This document shows, piece after piece, positions 1 through 8,900 of a stretch of DNA of 17,900 nucleotides; position 1 is the stretch's first letter; every line of letters starts with the position of its first letter. The notes under the pieces are model-generated. The model saw only the letters and a program-made list of their open reading frames with translations, was not told where the DNA came from and made no database searches. A program made the position numbers and the translations under genes. This DNA comes from Pseudoneurospora amorphoporcata (lineage: Eukaryota > Ascomycota > Sordariomycetes > Sordariales > Sordariaceae), in NCBI GenBank assembly GCA_033297205.1, contig MU859431.1, forward strand, positions 1 to 17,900, given 5' to 3'.

Positions 1-243
1 ACCTCCTCGCCCTACTGCGAGATATCTGTCCTCGGATGTTCACGCGGTCGTGAACCCTATAGAATGTGTGATGGCTTACTCTGGTGTTGGCTCACCGTGA
101 GCCTGGCTTACTGTGAGCCCGTGCGTTAGTGAGTACCTGTATGCGCCCTTCTGGTACGTGCTTAACCTCCCGGGTATTATACTGGTTATCGCCAGTGAGT
201 GGTCGGGTCTTGGGCGACCCTAGTGCCGCTTAAGTTCGTAATA
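1..243 (-). repeat. Partial LTR, family B (cut by window edge)
   Basis: This stretch aligns along its whole length with 12667-12894, the U3 part of the solo LTR further right. It ends in TTCGTAATA where the other copies end in TTCGTAACA, so the terminal CA has become TA, as RIP would do. As in the other LTRs, the sense strand is minus, judged by the TATA box and the LTR ends. The other end lies outside the window, so no target duplication can be tested. The sequence after 243 does not resemble the polypurine tract of element 1, so a solo LTR is more likely than the edge of a full element. Confidence 0.85.
88..119. repeat. Two tandem 16-bp palindromic units in LTR U3
   Basis: Units 88-103 (TGGCTCACCGTGAGCC) and 104-119 (TGGCTTACTGTGAGCC) are adjacent. 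Each is an inverted GGCTCA/TGAGCC pair; the second has GGCTTA in place of GGCTCA. The family-B solo LTR has only one such unit. This extra unit, less a 1-bp indel, accounts for the 15-bp length difference over the aligned part. Confidence 0.75.
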
Positions 244-321
244 GATAATTAGTAGAGAGAGATTAGCCTTCCCTAGTTGAGTTAGCCCTAGGCTGTAGTA
301 TACTTTTGCTCCGTAGTACGA

Positions 322-600
322 CTAATTATTTAACCCTCTAAGCCTCAATATTTCGGCCGCCGTATTCGTGAATATTATAAAGACCGCCGCAAAGTCGCCC
401 ATGTAGTATAAAGCTATTCCTTGGTAGTAAAGAGCTTCGACGAAACTAATGTTATCTTCCCCGACGACTTCCCGTTGACTTTTGGCTACTTTTATATAGA
501 TTTTATAGGCCGCTCTTATTTTACTATTATATAATTGTATTTATACAATTAATACCGGATTAGTATCGCTAGTGTTATTACCTATTATAATAACAGTCGT
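322..600 (-). pseudogene. TPR-like protein remnant (kinesin-light-chain type repeat)
   Basis: On the minus strand one frame is open from codon 514-516 to a TAG at 322-324 (64 codons), and it continues upstream to about 600 across one TAA that probably replaces CAA. The peptide has the pattern of a tandem TPR_10/TPR_12 unit: a YKIYIKVAKSQREVVGEDN stretch like the 'Y..al.i.e.vlGedhp' helix, then EALYYQGIALYYMGDF, matching the A..Y..G.A.Y..GDF TPR consensus. TPR arrays often form the C-terminal part of fungal NLR proteins, and this piece is on the same strand as the NACHT relic and downstream of it. About 1.3 kb of unrelated repeat lies between, so shared origin is only an inference. Family assignment is from pattern alone. 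Confidence 0.4.
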
Positions 601-782
601 TAACTAGCTACGGCATTACTGATGCCGCGGTCGCATCTCCACCTAGGTGGGTCCTAGAGATTAGATAAGGATCGCGTATATATGGTCATCGACTATCGCG
701 AGCTCCCCTCTCTAGATCTTTCGCAGATCATCAATTTACACACATTTAAACAACACACATACTGTGCTTTTCACAATACCCT
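601..782. other. No recognisable gene
   Basis: This stretch has stops in the frames I checked on both strands, and I recognise no motif in it. A short plus-strand frame starting near 682 runs into the next region but looks like a shadow of the minus-strand frame there. Confidence 0.5.
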
Positions 783-917
783 CTCAACGGTATTAACAAT
801 ACTGGATTTGGAAAGAAGTACCACAGGGTACTTTAGTCCGAGAAGCTCGTGCACCTTCCTAGCAACCTCTTCGCGAGTGGCCGCTTCCTCTTCGGCGAGA
901 CTAGCTGTGACAAGGGC
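783..917 (-). pseudogene. Ala/Glu-rich reading-frame remnant
   Basis: A minus-strand frame reads ALVTASLAEEEAATREEVAR, then a short hydrophobic stretch (LLGLKYPVVLLS), and ends at a TGA. It starts exactly where the similarity between the two inverted ORF copies stops. It may be the C-terminal end of the copy-B protein after a frameshift, or a different sequence joined there. Its composition (EEEAATREEVARKV) looks coding rather than random. I do not recognise the family. Confidence 0.3.
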
Positions 918-1239
918 AGGTTTCTAGGCTTGGAACAATAGTTCAATTCCGCTGATAATCTTCTTTGGTCTCGAAGGCCTTGTTGATCCCTTTAACTTCT
1001 AGAGGAAGGTTCAGTTTCAAGACTTCCTTATACTAAAGAAGTTCGGTACGTACAGAGTCTTGTGGCCTAAGGCCACAAGGTATCAATCTAGCATTCTTCA
1101 TACAAGTGGGTCTTCTTCGACCATTCTCCTTCGTCCTTCTGGCGTCGGCCTTCGTGCTGAGCCTTGACAACCCTAATCGTAGACTATAGGCAAATGTCCG
1201 TATGACACCAGCGTTGAGATAATAGTTATAAAGGCTCAT
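903..1239 (-). pseudogene. Unknown repeated ORF, copy B
   Basis: This is a diverged copy, in the opposite orientation, of the ORF at 4106-4733. An upstream block shares RTFAYSLRLGLSRLS with RTFAHSFRLKLPRLS of copy A. A downstream block (about 903-1065) shares the pattern LKLNLxLEVxxINKAFxTKE, then a CPLSQ-like DNA end at CCCTTGTCACAG. Most differences in the downstream block are at third codon positions or conservative, so this was a protein-coding repeat. Copy B lacks much of the middle of copy A and has a TAG before LKLN. The product is basic; no function can be assigned. Confidence 0.5.
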
Positions 1240-1899
1240 CCGGGAGAGCTACTGGGCGAGCGTGTCCTTATCCCCTTAATACTTCGTAAATAGTAATTAG
1301 CTTATTATATGACAAAGCAATACATTGATGAACGTTGATGATCGCATTGCGCTTACGTTCTTAGAGCTGGCTTTGCTAAGCTTTAAAACGCTCCAAAGGC
1401 CTCGTAACTCCTATCAAGTAAGAGAGTTTATATCTTGAATACTCGGCCTAATAGGTAAATTATAGGCTATCGAGGAAGCTGTAGACAAGACCAAGGAGTT
1501 CAGGCCTTAGGCTATAGACCCGACACAGGTAATAATAACAGAATCTTAAGGCATAGTCGTAGAAGCTACTTTTCTCTAGCTAAGCGGTGTCAGGCACTTA
1601 TTTAGCTTAGTTATAGTTAACTTCTAAAAAGCTCGCAATCGAATCTAGGATAACTCTCTTCTTACAGAGCAAAGCAGAAATACACTTCTCTATAAGAAAG
1701 CTATGTATCACAGGGATAGATCGCATACCCTATACCTTAGTATCATTGACCAGCATAGTCATAGCACCGGGACCAGCCTTGGCACGAGGGCTCAACGAGC
1801 CCTATATATGCCCTAGCTAGCGTACACCTCTTCTTTCCTCCCTCGTACAACAACATATATCATACCCCATACCTAACGGTACCCTTGCCCCGTAATACT
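1240..1899. other. Decayed sequence between copy B and the NACHT relic
   Basis: Minus-strand frames here are broken by many TAG/TAA codons and show no motif I can name. It may be the C-terminal part of the NACHT gene, but no repeat type (WD40, ankyrin, TPR) can be recognised. Confidence 0.4.
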
Positions 1900-3130
1900 G
1901 TGCGCATCTCCAAGAGAGATACCCAGCGATATGTTGTTCGCCTTGCTAAGGTGGTCGAAGAAGTCTCGTATAGAAAGGTACGCTAATTAGAAGAGCCCAC
2001 CTTAGACACTAACCAGCAGCTTATACAAACGCGAGATCGCCTCTTCTGCAGAATTCTAACGTAGTGATAACGCGTCAGCTACTTCGGATACCTTGAGCTT
2101 TCTTTGTATTTGGAAGCTAATAAGGAAGATGGAGTTCTGGCACTGCCTCTCGTCATCTTCTAGAGGCCAGGAGGGGTTAATGAGTGTTGATTTGTAGAAA
2201 TTGGTAATAGAAGGTACTAGGCTACTTGTACCCAATCACCGCTCGAACTCCTCCATTTACAGTGCTCGGCCTAGATAGTCAAGAAATAGCCTAGCCCACT
2301 AGAAAGATCCGGAAGACGATAAGCGGATATGTTCGAGGACTTTATTTCGTTCTGATTTAATAAGACGAAGTTTGTCGTATTCTGTTTTAGTATAGATTAT
2401 AATATCGTAGAGGAGTAGTTGATTGGTCAGTTTGATCGAAAGAGCGTCTCTAGACGTTAGAGTAAAGAGTGGGTCAGGGCGACAAAAGATAATAATTTTA
2501 TTCTCAGTATTTCGAATAACGCTGGAAAGGTATTAGAGGAACGTAGAAGCTGCAGGGAGAGAGGGTCCGTCAAAGGTACATTTATCTAGGGTATTTATAA
2601 CTAAGTTGAACCTTGGTTGTTGCGCCCTTATTAGACCTTCTGCGATAGGCTAGATAGCTTCGAAAGAGCAACTCCTAGGTCTGAGGGAGAATTGCTTAAC
2701 AAGTGTTCCAAGCTCCTTCAAGCTTTTATTTGTCGCTGCTACTGATATGGTATTGGTTGCTTGCGTAATACCAGAAGTTACGGCGGAGTTATTCAAAAGC
2801 TGATATATTAATAGCGCTGCTGCTATGGTTGGAGTCGAAAGAGTTATTGAAGCGGAGCGTTGAAATCGAATGAAAAGTGATGTCCTGTTATTCCGAGATA
2901 CGAGTTGGCTTTGAAGATAACCAGCGAGTACCGATTTGCCCCGTCCTAAAGTGCCGATTACAAAAACGTTAACTACAGCTCGTTAAGAGATGATGAGAAG
3001 AGAATAGGACCTTGTTGTAATTATATGAAGCTAACGTACCTAGTAGCCCTTGTACCTACAGTATATTCTCCTAGTTCTCAGCTATTAGCTTCTAGAATGC
3101 TGAATTATTAAATAACCAATCGCAAGTACC
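1900..3130 (-). pseudogene. NACHT-domain (fungal NLR/STAND) pseudogene
   Basis: One minus-strand frame runs without an indel from the Walker A motif GTLGRGKS (2932-2955) through Walker B LVINTLDKC (around 2580-2600) to LAYLSIRDFFDHLSK near 1950, about 1 kb. In between are the usual fungal NACHT landmarks: STPTIAAALLIYQLL after the P-loop, IIIFCRPDP, WARLFLDYL, and a winged-helix-like FQIQRKLKVSEVADALSL. Upstream, in another frame, WLFNNSAFQK (near 3090-3121) resembles the WL..xxF..W lead-in seen before fungal P-loops. The frame is broken only by TAG/TAA/TGA codons, often where Gln or Trp would fit (for example RWLGT now R-stop-LGT). In fungi this family mediates heterokaryon incompatibility and non-self recognition. 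The gene is surely dead here; the subfamily is unknown. Confidence 0.8.
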
Positions 3131-4100
3131 ATTAGCCCAAGAAACTAGTAGGGGCAAATCGATAGTGGCTAAGGCAAGCTATTTCCTGATCTCAGTCATC
3201 GTCACGACGTCTAAACGTGGCTGTTAGCAGCGGCTCGCGGCCGGAAGCATTACTAATAGTTATTACCTCGCATTTGGTTTAGGATCTTGTTCGCAGTAAC
3301 AATGGGGAGTAGTTTTAGTTCTAGATTACGCGTGGTTAGCAAGACAAGATTCAATGTATCTATACACTTGTAATAGTGATTATCGAGCGGGATGATAGAG
3401 TAACGATATAGGAACTTAATGCAGGTTAGTTTGGCAAGCGACATTCTATCTGACAAGAGTTGGTTGTACTTTTAAGTACCTCATCAATCAGTATTCTACT
3501 ATTGGAGGAAAGTTAGTTGCTAAGTTGTAATGTTGTGTCTGTAGGATGTACTATTAGTCCTAACTGTTATACTTAAGTATATATATAGGTTGGGTTATTA
3601 TATTCACCGGATAGCTGCCGTATACGGTCTATAACCTGGTTGATGTTCTACATCGCGCTTCGTACGTCTAAGTTGATGATCCAGAGATTGTCAAGACCTA
3701 GAGATAATATGATTCAGTATATTTTGAATACCTCAAGGCACTCCCATCTGGTATATCGATATATGTTAGGAAACGATAGGCTATTTTAAATCGGAGTCTT
3801 ATTCTTCAAAGTTGCTATATGAGACGATCTCCGTGTGAGCTAAGACTGTAATTAAGGGAGGGGATTGCTTGATAAGAACGTACTTCGAGTTTGAATCTCT
3901 TTGTCTACAAGCTTAGACGCAGCGCGCATCTCTTTCAACTTGTCCTTAAACTTGCTCGCCTTCTAGGCTAAAATAGAAATGCCAAATCTTTCTGAAGACG
4001 GCCACGAGACATTCGTATTAGCTGCGATCTTTTTTCAGACCTAGGTGTTGAACGTTAGAGTAGATTTTGGGATATGCTCACTCAAAGACCTCTTCCTAAG
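3131..4100 (-). pseudogene. Probable 5' part of the NACHT gene, heavily decayed
   Basis: Several minus-strand patches look coding. At about 3900-3965 KFKDKLKEMRAASKLVDKEI reads as an amphipathic, charged helix. Around 3630-3760 a frame contains LDNLWIINLDVRSA and INQVIDRIRQLSGEY. At 3253-3456 an open stretch with CIDTLNLVLLTTRNLELKLL is in the same frame as the P-loop. Fungal NLRs normally carry 200-300 residues of helical N-terminal effector domain before NACHT, and the position fits. The patches lie in different frames, so either indels or introns intervene. No N-terminal domain family can be named. Confidence 0.35.
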
Positions 4101-4105
4101 CTAAT

Positions 4106-4733
4106 TTGTTGACGATACTAAAAAGTCTAAGACTTTGTAGTACAACTGTCACACGGACATTTGCCCACAGTTTTAGGTTAAAGTTGCCGAGGCTTAGCAG
4201 AACCTCAACGCCTAGCATCAGCCTTATAAATACCCGGCGGCCGCAGGCCGCGAGACTTAACCTCACTTCGGCCGGACTTTCAGCTATTAGCATTGTTTAC
4301 CTGAACTCTTCCCGACGCTACCGGCTAGCGAGCCAAACTCTGGAAGTGCTGAAGATGTTGATAAGGCACCACGAGACGATCCCAATCTCGAAACGATCCC
4401 AATCTCCCCAGAAGCAACCACAGCTAACCAAACAAGAAGCAAGGCGCACGGAGGAAGGACAATGCTAAAAGGAAGATAGAGAATGGATGAAGGCATTTAG
4501 GAAGTTCTATATGTACGATAGATGCCTTGAAGCTTTAGGCGACAAGGCTTGATACGTACCTTAAGAACGTACTGATTCCATTTGGCATAAGAAGGCCTTG
4601 AAACTCAACCTTCTCCTAGAGGTTGAGAAGATCAACAAGGCCTTTAAGACTAAAGAAGTTTATTAGCTAAATTTGACCTTCTGTTCTAAGCCTAAAATAC
4701 TGCCCTTGTCACAGATAAACTTCTTCCCTCTCG
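4106..4733 (+). pseudogene. Unknown repeated ORF, copy A
   Basis: The frame from 4106 is open to a TAA at 4466-4468 and carries on in the same frame to the edge of element 1 with a few more in-frame stops, about 205 codons. The first half is Ser/Arg/Leu rich and ends in a basic-polar tract (QKQPQLTKQEARRTEE). The second half is charged and helical: EDREWMKAFRKFYMYDRCLE, then IWHKKALKLNLLLEVEK and INKAFKTKE. The second half is conserved in copy B on the other strand, which supports coding. I do not recognise it. It could be a gene of an unclassified repeat, or a host gene family hit by RIP. It ends about 22 bp before the element 1 insertion. Confidence 0.5.
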
Positions 4734-4734
4734 A

Positions 4735-4739
4735 ACTAC
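4735..4739. repeat. Target-site duplication of element 1, left copy
   Basis: ACTAC directly abuts the left LTR and is repeated exactly at 11403-11407. A 5-bp duplication is typical of Ty3/Gypsy integration. Confidence 0.9.
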
Positions 4740-5160
4740 TGTGACGAACGGCAGTCTGATCTGCCTAAATAGGATAGCTAAAGGTGAAGACTATCAGAAG
4801 ACGTTCGGTGAAGCCAAAAGGTTCACAACAAGTATAGCAGCGTTATACTAGTTTCAATAATAATAATCTATTAACTACTACAGAACTATCTAACAATTTA
4901 AGTTCTCCAGTCGTCTCTTTATATCTTGGTGCCTTCTAGTTACATGCGTCTGGCTCATTGACCACGAACTGGCTCATGAGCCCTAAGCTGGCTCACCTTC
5001 ATGAGCCTAGCTCACCTTCATAAGCCTAGCTCACCACCATAAGCCTGGCTCGCCTCCATGAGCCTGCATCCTTGTCATGGTTACATTGCCCAGCCTTCAC
5101 GTGGCTGTGGTATCCCAGTGGCTTGGTTGGCCTGTGTTATTTCGCTTAACGTTCGTAACA
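4740..5160 (-). repeat. 3' LTR of element 1 (421 bp, RIP-mutated)
   Basis: Compared with the 5' LTR it is identical in length outside the tandem repeat (247 bp on one side, 98 bp on the other). It differs by 13 substitutions there. Ten of them are G to A after T on the plus strand, all in this copy, between about 4771 and 4900. Further TG to TA changes lie in its repeat units. It has only four 19-bp units against ten in the other LTR. Confidence 0.95.
4987..5062. repeat. 19-bp tandem repeat, 4 units, in 3' LTR
   Basis: Units follow the consensus cctggctcaccttcatgag. Units 2 and 3 carry TA in place of TG (cctagctcac, cataag). Joined units form the near-perfect palindrome TGAGCC-T-GGCTCA. Confidence 0.9.
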
Positions 5161-5166
5161 CGATGC

Positions 5167-5177
5167 TTCCCCTCCCT
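5167..5177 (-). other. Polypurine tract of element 1
   Basis: On the minus strand this reads AGGGAGGGGAA and lies six bases before the 3' LTR, where the primer for plus-strand DNA synthesis is expected. It is the only long purine run at this place. Confidence 0.7.
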
Positions 5178-5291
5178 AGCCGACGTCCTCGACGGCTTTA
5201 TTAATTATCCCCAGCACTAACCACAGTTTTATTTCCAACGTATCCTGTTGACCTATGCGTAGTAAGTTCCTTCCTTTTCTTCACCGTAGCC

Positions 5292-5863
5292 ATGTCGTTT
5301 CGTGTCGAAAAACGTCCTTCCAAGGCAGCTATAAAGCGGCAGTCCTTACTAACCCGTATTAAACAGTTTAGATCTCCTGGTAATCCTTGTCGTCTTTGTT
5401 CTCGACGTTCTTTGACGTGCAAGCGACTTCCTAACTCTGGGAAGTGTGGAGAGTGCGTCCGTCGCGCCTGCCCTTGTGAGAGCATAGATACTGATGCTGA
5501 ATGTTTGTCGTTTTTCCTACTCTTGGTTCTTAGGGTTGTGCTGACCTTGTTTTAGTGACTCGCGTTTTGGAAGAGAGGGCTCGCGTAGTCCAAGCGAAGT
5601 CTGAAGTTCTAAAGGATATTAAAGAGCTTTCCCGATCCTTTAAGGAGATTTCCCAGTCGCTCCAAGAGACTTCGCAATCTCTCAAAAGTCGGACACTTCG
5701 GTTAGCTGAGCTAGAACAGGAGCAGAAGCGTTTGTCTGAGAAAGGGCGGGAGCTGACAGAGCTCAGCATAGCGGAATTGGAAGCTTTGGAGGCTAAGGAG
5801 CGAGCCAAAGAACAAGCAGTGAATGCTACTACTTCTTCTACGCCGTTAACTAATTTTGACTAG
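5292..5863 (+). CDS. Antisense Zn(II)2Cys6-coiled-coil protein inside element 1 (spliced)
   Basis: Exon 1 is 5292-5502 and exon 2 is 5556-5863, giving 172 residues. The 53-bp intron starts GTTTGT, has a CTGAC branch site, and ends TTTTAG; the phases fit exactly. Cys33, 36, 43, 52, 55 and 62 give C-x2-C-x6-C-x8-C-x2-C-x6-C, the full signature of the fungal Gal4-type zinc binuclear cluster, after a basic N-terminus. Residues from about 75 to 160 are Glu/Lys/Leu-rich with heptad character (for example LELEQEQKRL-like LAELEQEQKRL), so a dimerising coiled coil is likely. A nuclear DNA-binding role is inferred from the motif. A second donor (GTGAGA, 5476) also keeps frame but would delete the last Cys. 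The gene is tail to tail with pol (46 bp between stops) and has no stop codon although pol and gag have many. It is short for a Zn2Cys6 regulator and lacks the usual middle homology region. Confidence 0.75.
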
Positions 5864-5909
5864 TCCGTTTTGGACGCGTCTATTCTTGACCCTTTCCTCT
5901 TACGTAGTC

Positions 5910-8900
5910 CTACGCCCCTGGCCGATCCGGGTTCTGTCGGTGGAAATCTCTCAACTTTGCGGGGCAACTCAGGTTCTTGAATGGTTCCCAAGTGTTATTT
6001 TCGGAGCCGAACCCTTCCTATTTAATGAGATATTCTAATTCTCCTTCTTCTATCCTTAAATCCAGAATTTATTCCACATCCCATTCTTCTTCTTCGTCCT
6101 CGATACTAGTTCGTGTGTTGACTCGTGCGTTCTTGGGTGCTGGTTCTAGTAGCGAGACGTGGAATGAGTATAATCTTAACTTCATAATACTTAGAATGTC
6201 CAACTGATATACTACGTCTGAGATTTTCTTCTTGATTTTGAAGGGTCCCACTCGTCGATCATCCAACTTCTTACTAGGTCGCTTCGTCCTAACGTTTCTA
6301 ATAAATAAAAGCACTTTATCCCCCTCCTTAAAGCGAGGTCCCTCGAACCTTTTCTAATTATAATACCGGCTCATCTTTTACCGTACGAATTCCAGCTCTA
6401 CCTTAAGCTTCTCGTACAGCATGTGTAGCTTCTAGGCCTTAACTGCGGCCCTGGAGACGTTTGAATCGGGTCCTTCCAAGAGCTCTGGCTCATACCCGTA
6501 GTTTGCAAAGAAAGGTATAACCTTCGTAGTTTCCGTAAGGGAGGTATTGTATGCCAATTGTGCCGTAGGTAATAGTTCTACCCAGTCGCTTTGTTCGAAG
6601 TTGACATAGTTCCTCAGATATTGTTCTACGATCTAATTAATCCTTTCCGTTTGTCCGTCTATCTGCGGGTAATAGGCTGTTGATAACTTACTCTTGGTAC
6701 CAAGTTTGGTCATCAGTGCCTGCTAGAACTTGGAGACGAACTTAGTATCCCGGTCCGTAATCCATTCCTTCGGCCATCCATACACCGAAGTAACATTCCG
6801 ATAGATTATATCCGCAAGTTGCTCCGCTGACTATGTTTCCTTATAGAGGAGGAAATAGCTCCACTTAGTCAGCTTATCTACTACCACCAGGATACTATTA
6901 TATATAATTCCTATAGCAGTATCTATAGACGGTAGTAACTTAGTAATAAAATCCATCGTTACCGAACTCCACGGCCTTTCTACAACTTCCAGAGGTTCGA
7001 AGAATCTATATAGCTTGTATCTTACAACTCTAATCTTACTATAGCGTTCACAAGCCTACAATATTCGAGCCACCTCGTTTTTCATCCTTAGAAAGTCGTA
7101 GTATTGCCGTATCCTAACTATAATTTTTATAATACCCATATACCCTCCTATCTTAAAAGCGTAAATATCTTTAATAAGTACTTCTCGCTGCTCCGGCCAT
7201 ACGTAGGCTTTATCGTAGTACTATAGCTTATTATTCTCAAGGGTAATCCCTTCTTCTTAACTATCCTCCTATCGCTATCTATCTTCAGGGGTAGCGGTAG
7301 TAGCTTAATAGTCAGGGGCCTACAGTTTAGCCCGGTAGATAGCGCAACACTCTACCCATTCCTATAAGGGGTACGTAAGCGATCCATCTAGTTATTCCTA
7401 GAACAAAGGTACAGAGGCTTCTACTACGTCCTTCACATAGTCTGCCCTTCGACTTAACGCGTCGGCCCGGGCGTTCTCCGATCCCTTCTTATAGTTGATC
7501 TTGAAGTTGAATTCTGATAAGAACTCAGCCCATCGTATCTGGCGGCCGTTGAGCACTTTCGTGGTCGTGAAGTACCGGAGGTTGTTGTGATCAGTGTAGA
7601 CCTGTACTTTATGTGTGGTGCCACTGAGGTATGGCCTCCATTCTTGAAATGCTTCAATAATGGCTAGGAGTTCCTTATTGTAGATAGGGTAGTTGCGTCG
7701 GGGTCCTTCCAGCTTCTTTGAGAAGAAAGCTATAAGATGTAGTTTCCCTTGGCTATCGCGTTGTCCCAACTGTCCTCCGATGGCGTAGTCAGACGCATCA
7801 GTCTCGACTTCAAAAGGCTTGTTTGGATCGGGAAGCTTTAACACAGGGTCTACGGTAATCGCATTGCAGATAGCCTTAAAAGCTTCTTCTTCAGTTTTTC
7901 CCCATGTAAAGACGGCCTCTTTCTTAGTAAGCTCGTATAGTAGTCTAGCGATTTTCCCGTAGTCGCGTATAAACATACGATAGAAATTGGTGAATCCTAA
8001 GAATCCGCGGACATCGGTCGCATTCTTAGGAGTAGGCCAGTTCCGTACGGCTTCCACTTTGCTTGGTTCCATCCTAACCTCGTTTTCTAAAATTAAATAT
8101 CTAAGAAATACGGTCTCTTTTATATGGAATTCGCTTTTCTCTATGTTGACTGAGAGTTTATACTCGTATAGTACATCCAGTACCTTCTTCACGTATTCCT
8201 TGTATTCCGCGAGAGTCTTGGAGTAAATGAGGATATTATCTAGGTAGCAAATAGCGAACTTGTCGAGGTAAGGTCGGATCGCATAATCGATGGCAGATTG
8301 GAATATCGCAAGTATATTGGTCAACCCGAAAGGCATAACGAAGTACTCGTAGTATCCGTAGGGTATGCGAAATGCTGTCTTCCATTCGTCGCCTTCTTTG
8401 ATCCGAATGTGGGCGTAGGCAATGGGTAAGTCAAGGCGCGTAAAGTATCGTGCTCCTCCTAATTGACTTCGAATGCGCGAAATCAGGGGTAGGGGATAAC
8501 TGTTTCTTACGGTCTCTTGATTTAATTGCCTATAATTAACATAAAGGCGTAGTTTTCCGTCCTTCTTCGGCACGAAGAGGATAGGGTACCCTGCTGGCGA
8601 TGTAGATTCCCGAATGTGTCCTCGTTTCAAATTTTCGTCCAAGTACTTCCGTAACTCCGCATTCTGCTTCTCGTTAGTATAATAGACTTTAAAGAACTTA
8701 AGCTTAGCTCCTTCCTTAAGTTTGATCTTATAATCCCACGGTCCTCGTAGCAATAGTCCTTCAAGATGTTTACTAACGAAAGCCGGGTATCCTTAATATT
8801 CTACTAGAATTACTATTTTCGGCTTTTCCGTCTGTTGGTTCTGGTAATAATCGAACTTGTATTGGGTATTGACTGCTAACACTTCCACCAACGTTACTAA

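Noticed and set aside
1..600. 3' LTR and internal end of a third full-length element
   Set aside because: No polypurine tract or integrase tail follows 243; the adjoining frame looks TPR-like instead.
682..927. 81-codon plus-strand open frame
   Set aside because: No motif; the opposite frame has a more protein-like composition.
903..4733. Terminal inverted repeats of one DNA transposon
   Set aside because: The inverted copies look coding, are diverged and of unequal length, and no transposase or target duplication can be seen, so only an inverted pair is claimed.
4106..4735. 5' LTR of element 2
   Set aside because: Position would fit, but the sequence is coding-like, its partner at 903-1239 is not next to a gag, and no matching 3' copy is seen by 17900.
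5476..5555. Alternative 80-bp intron with GTGAGA donor in the antisense gene
   Set aside because: It also keeps frame and is a good donor, but it removes the sixth cluster Cys; the GTTTGT donor at 5503 keeps the complete motif. RNA data would settle this.
5530..5808. 92-codon minus-strand open frame
   Set aside because: Antisense shadow of the coiled-coil exon of the Zn2Cys6 gene; Ser/Arg-rich as expected from complementing Glu/Leu codons.
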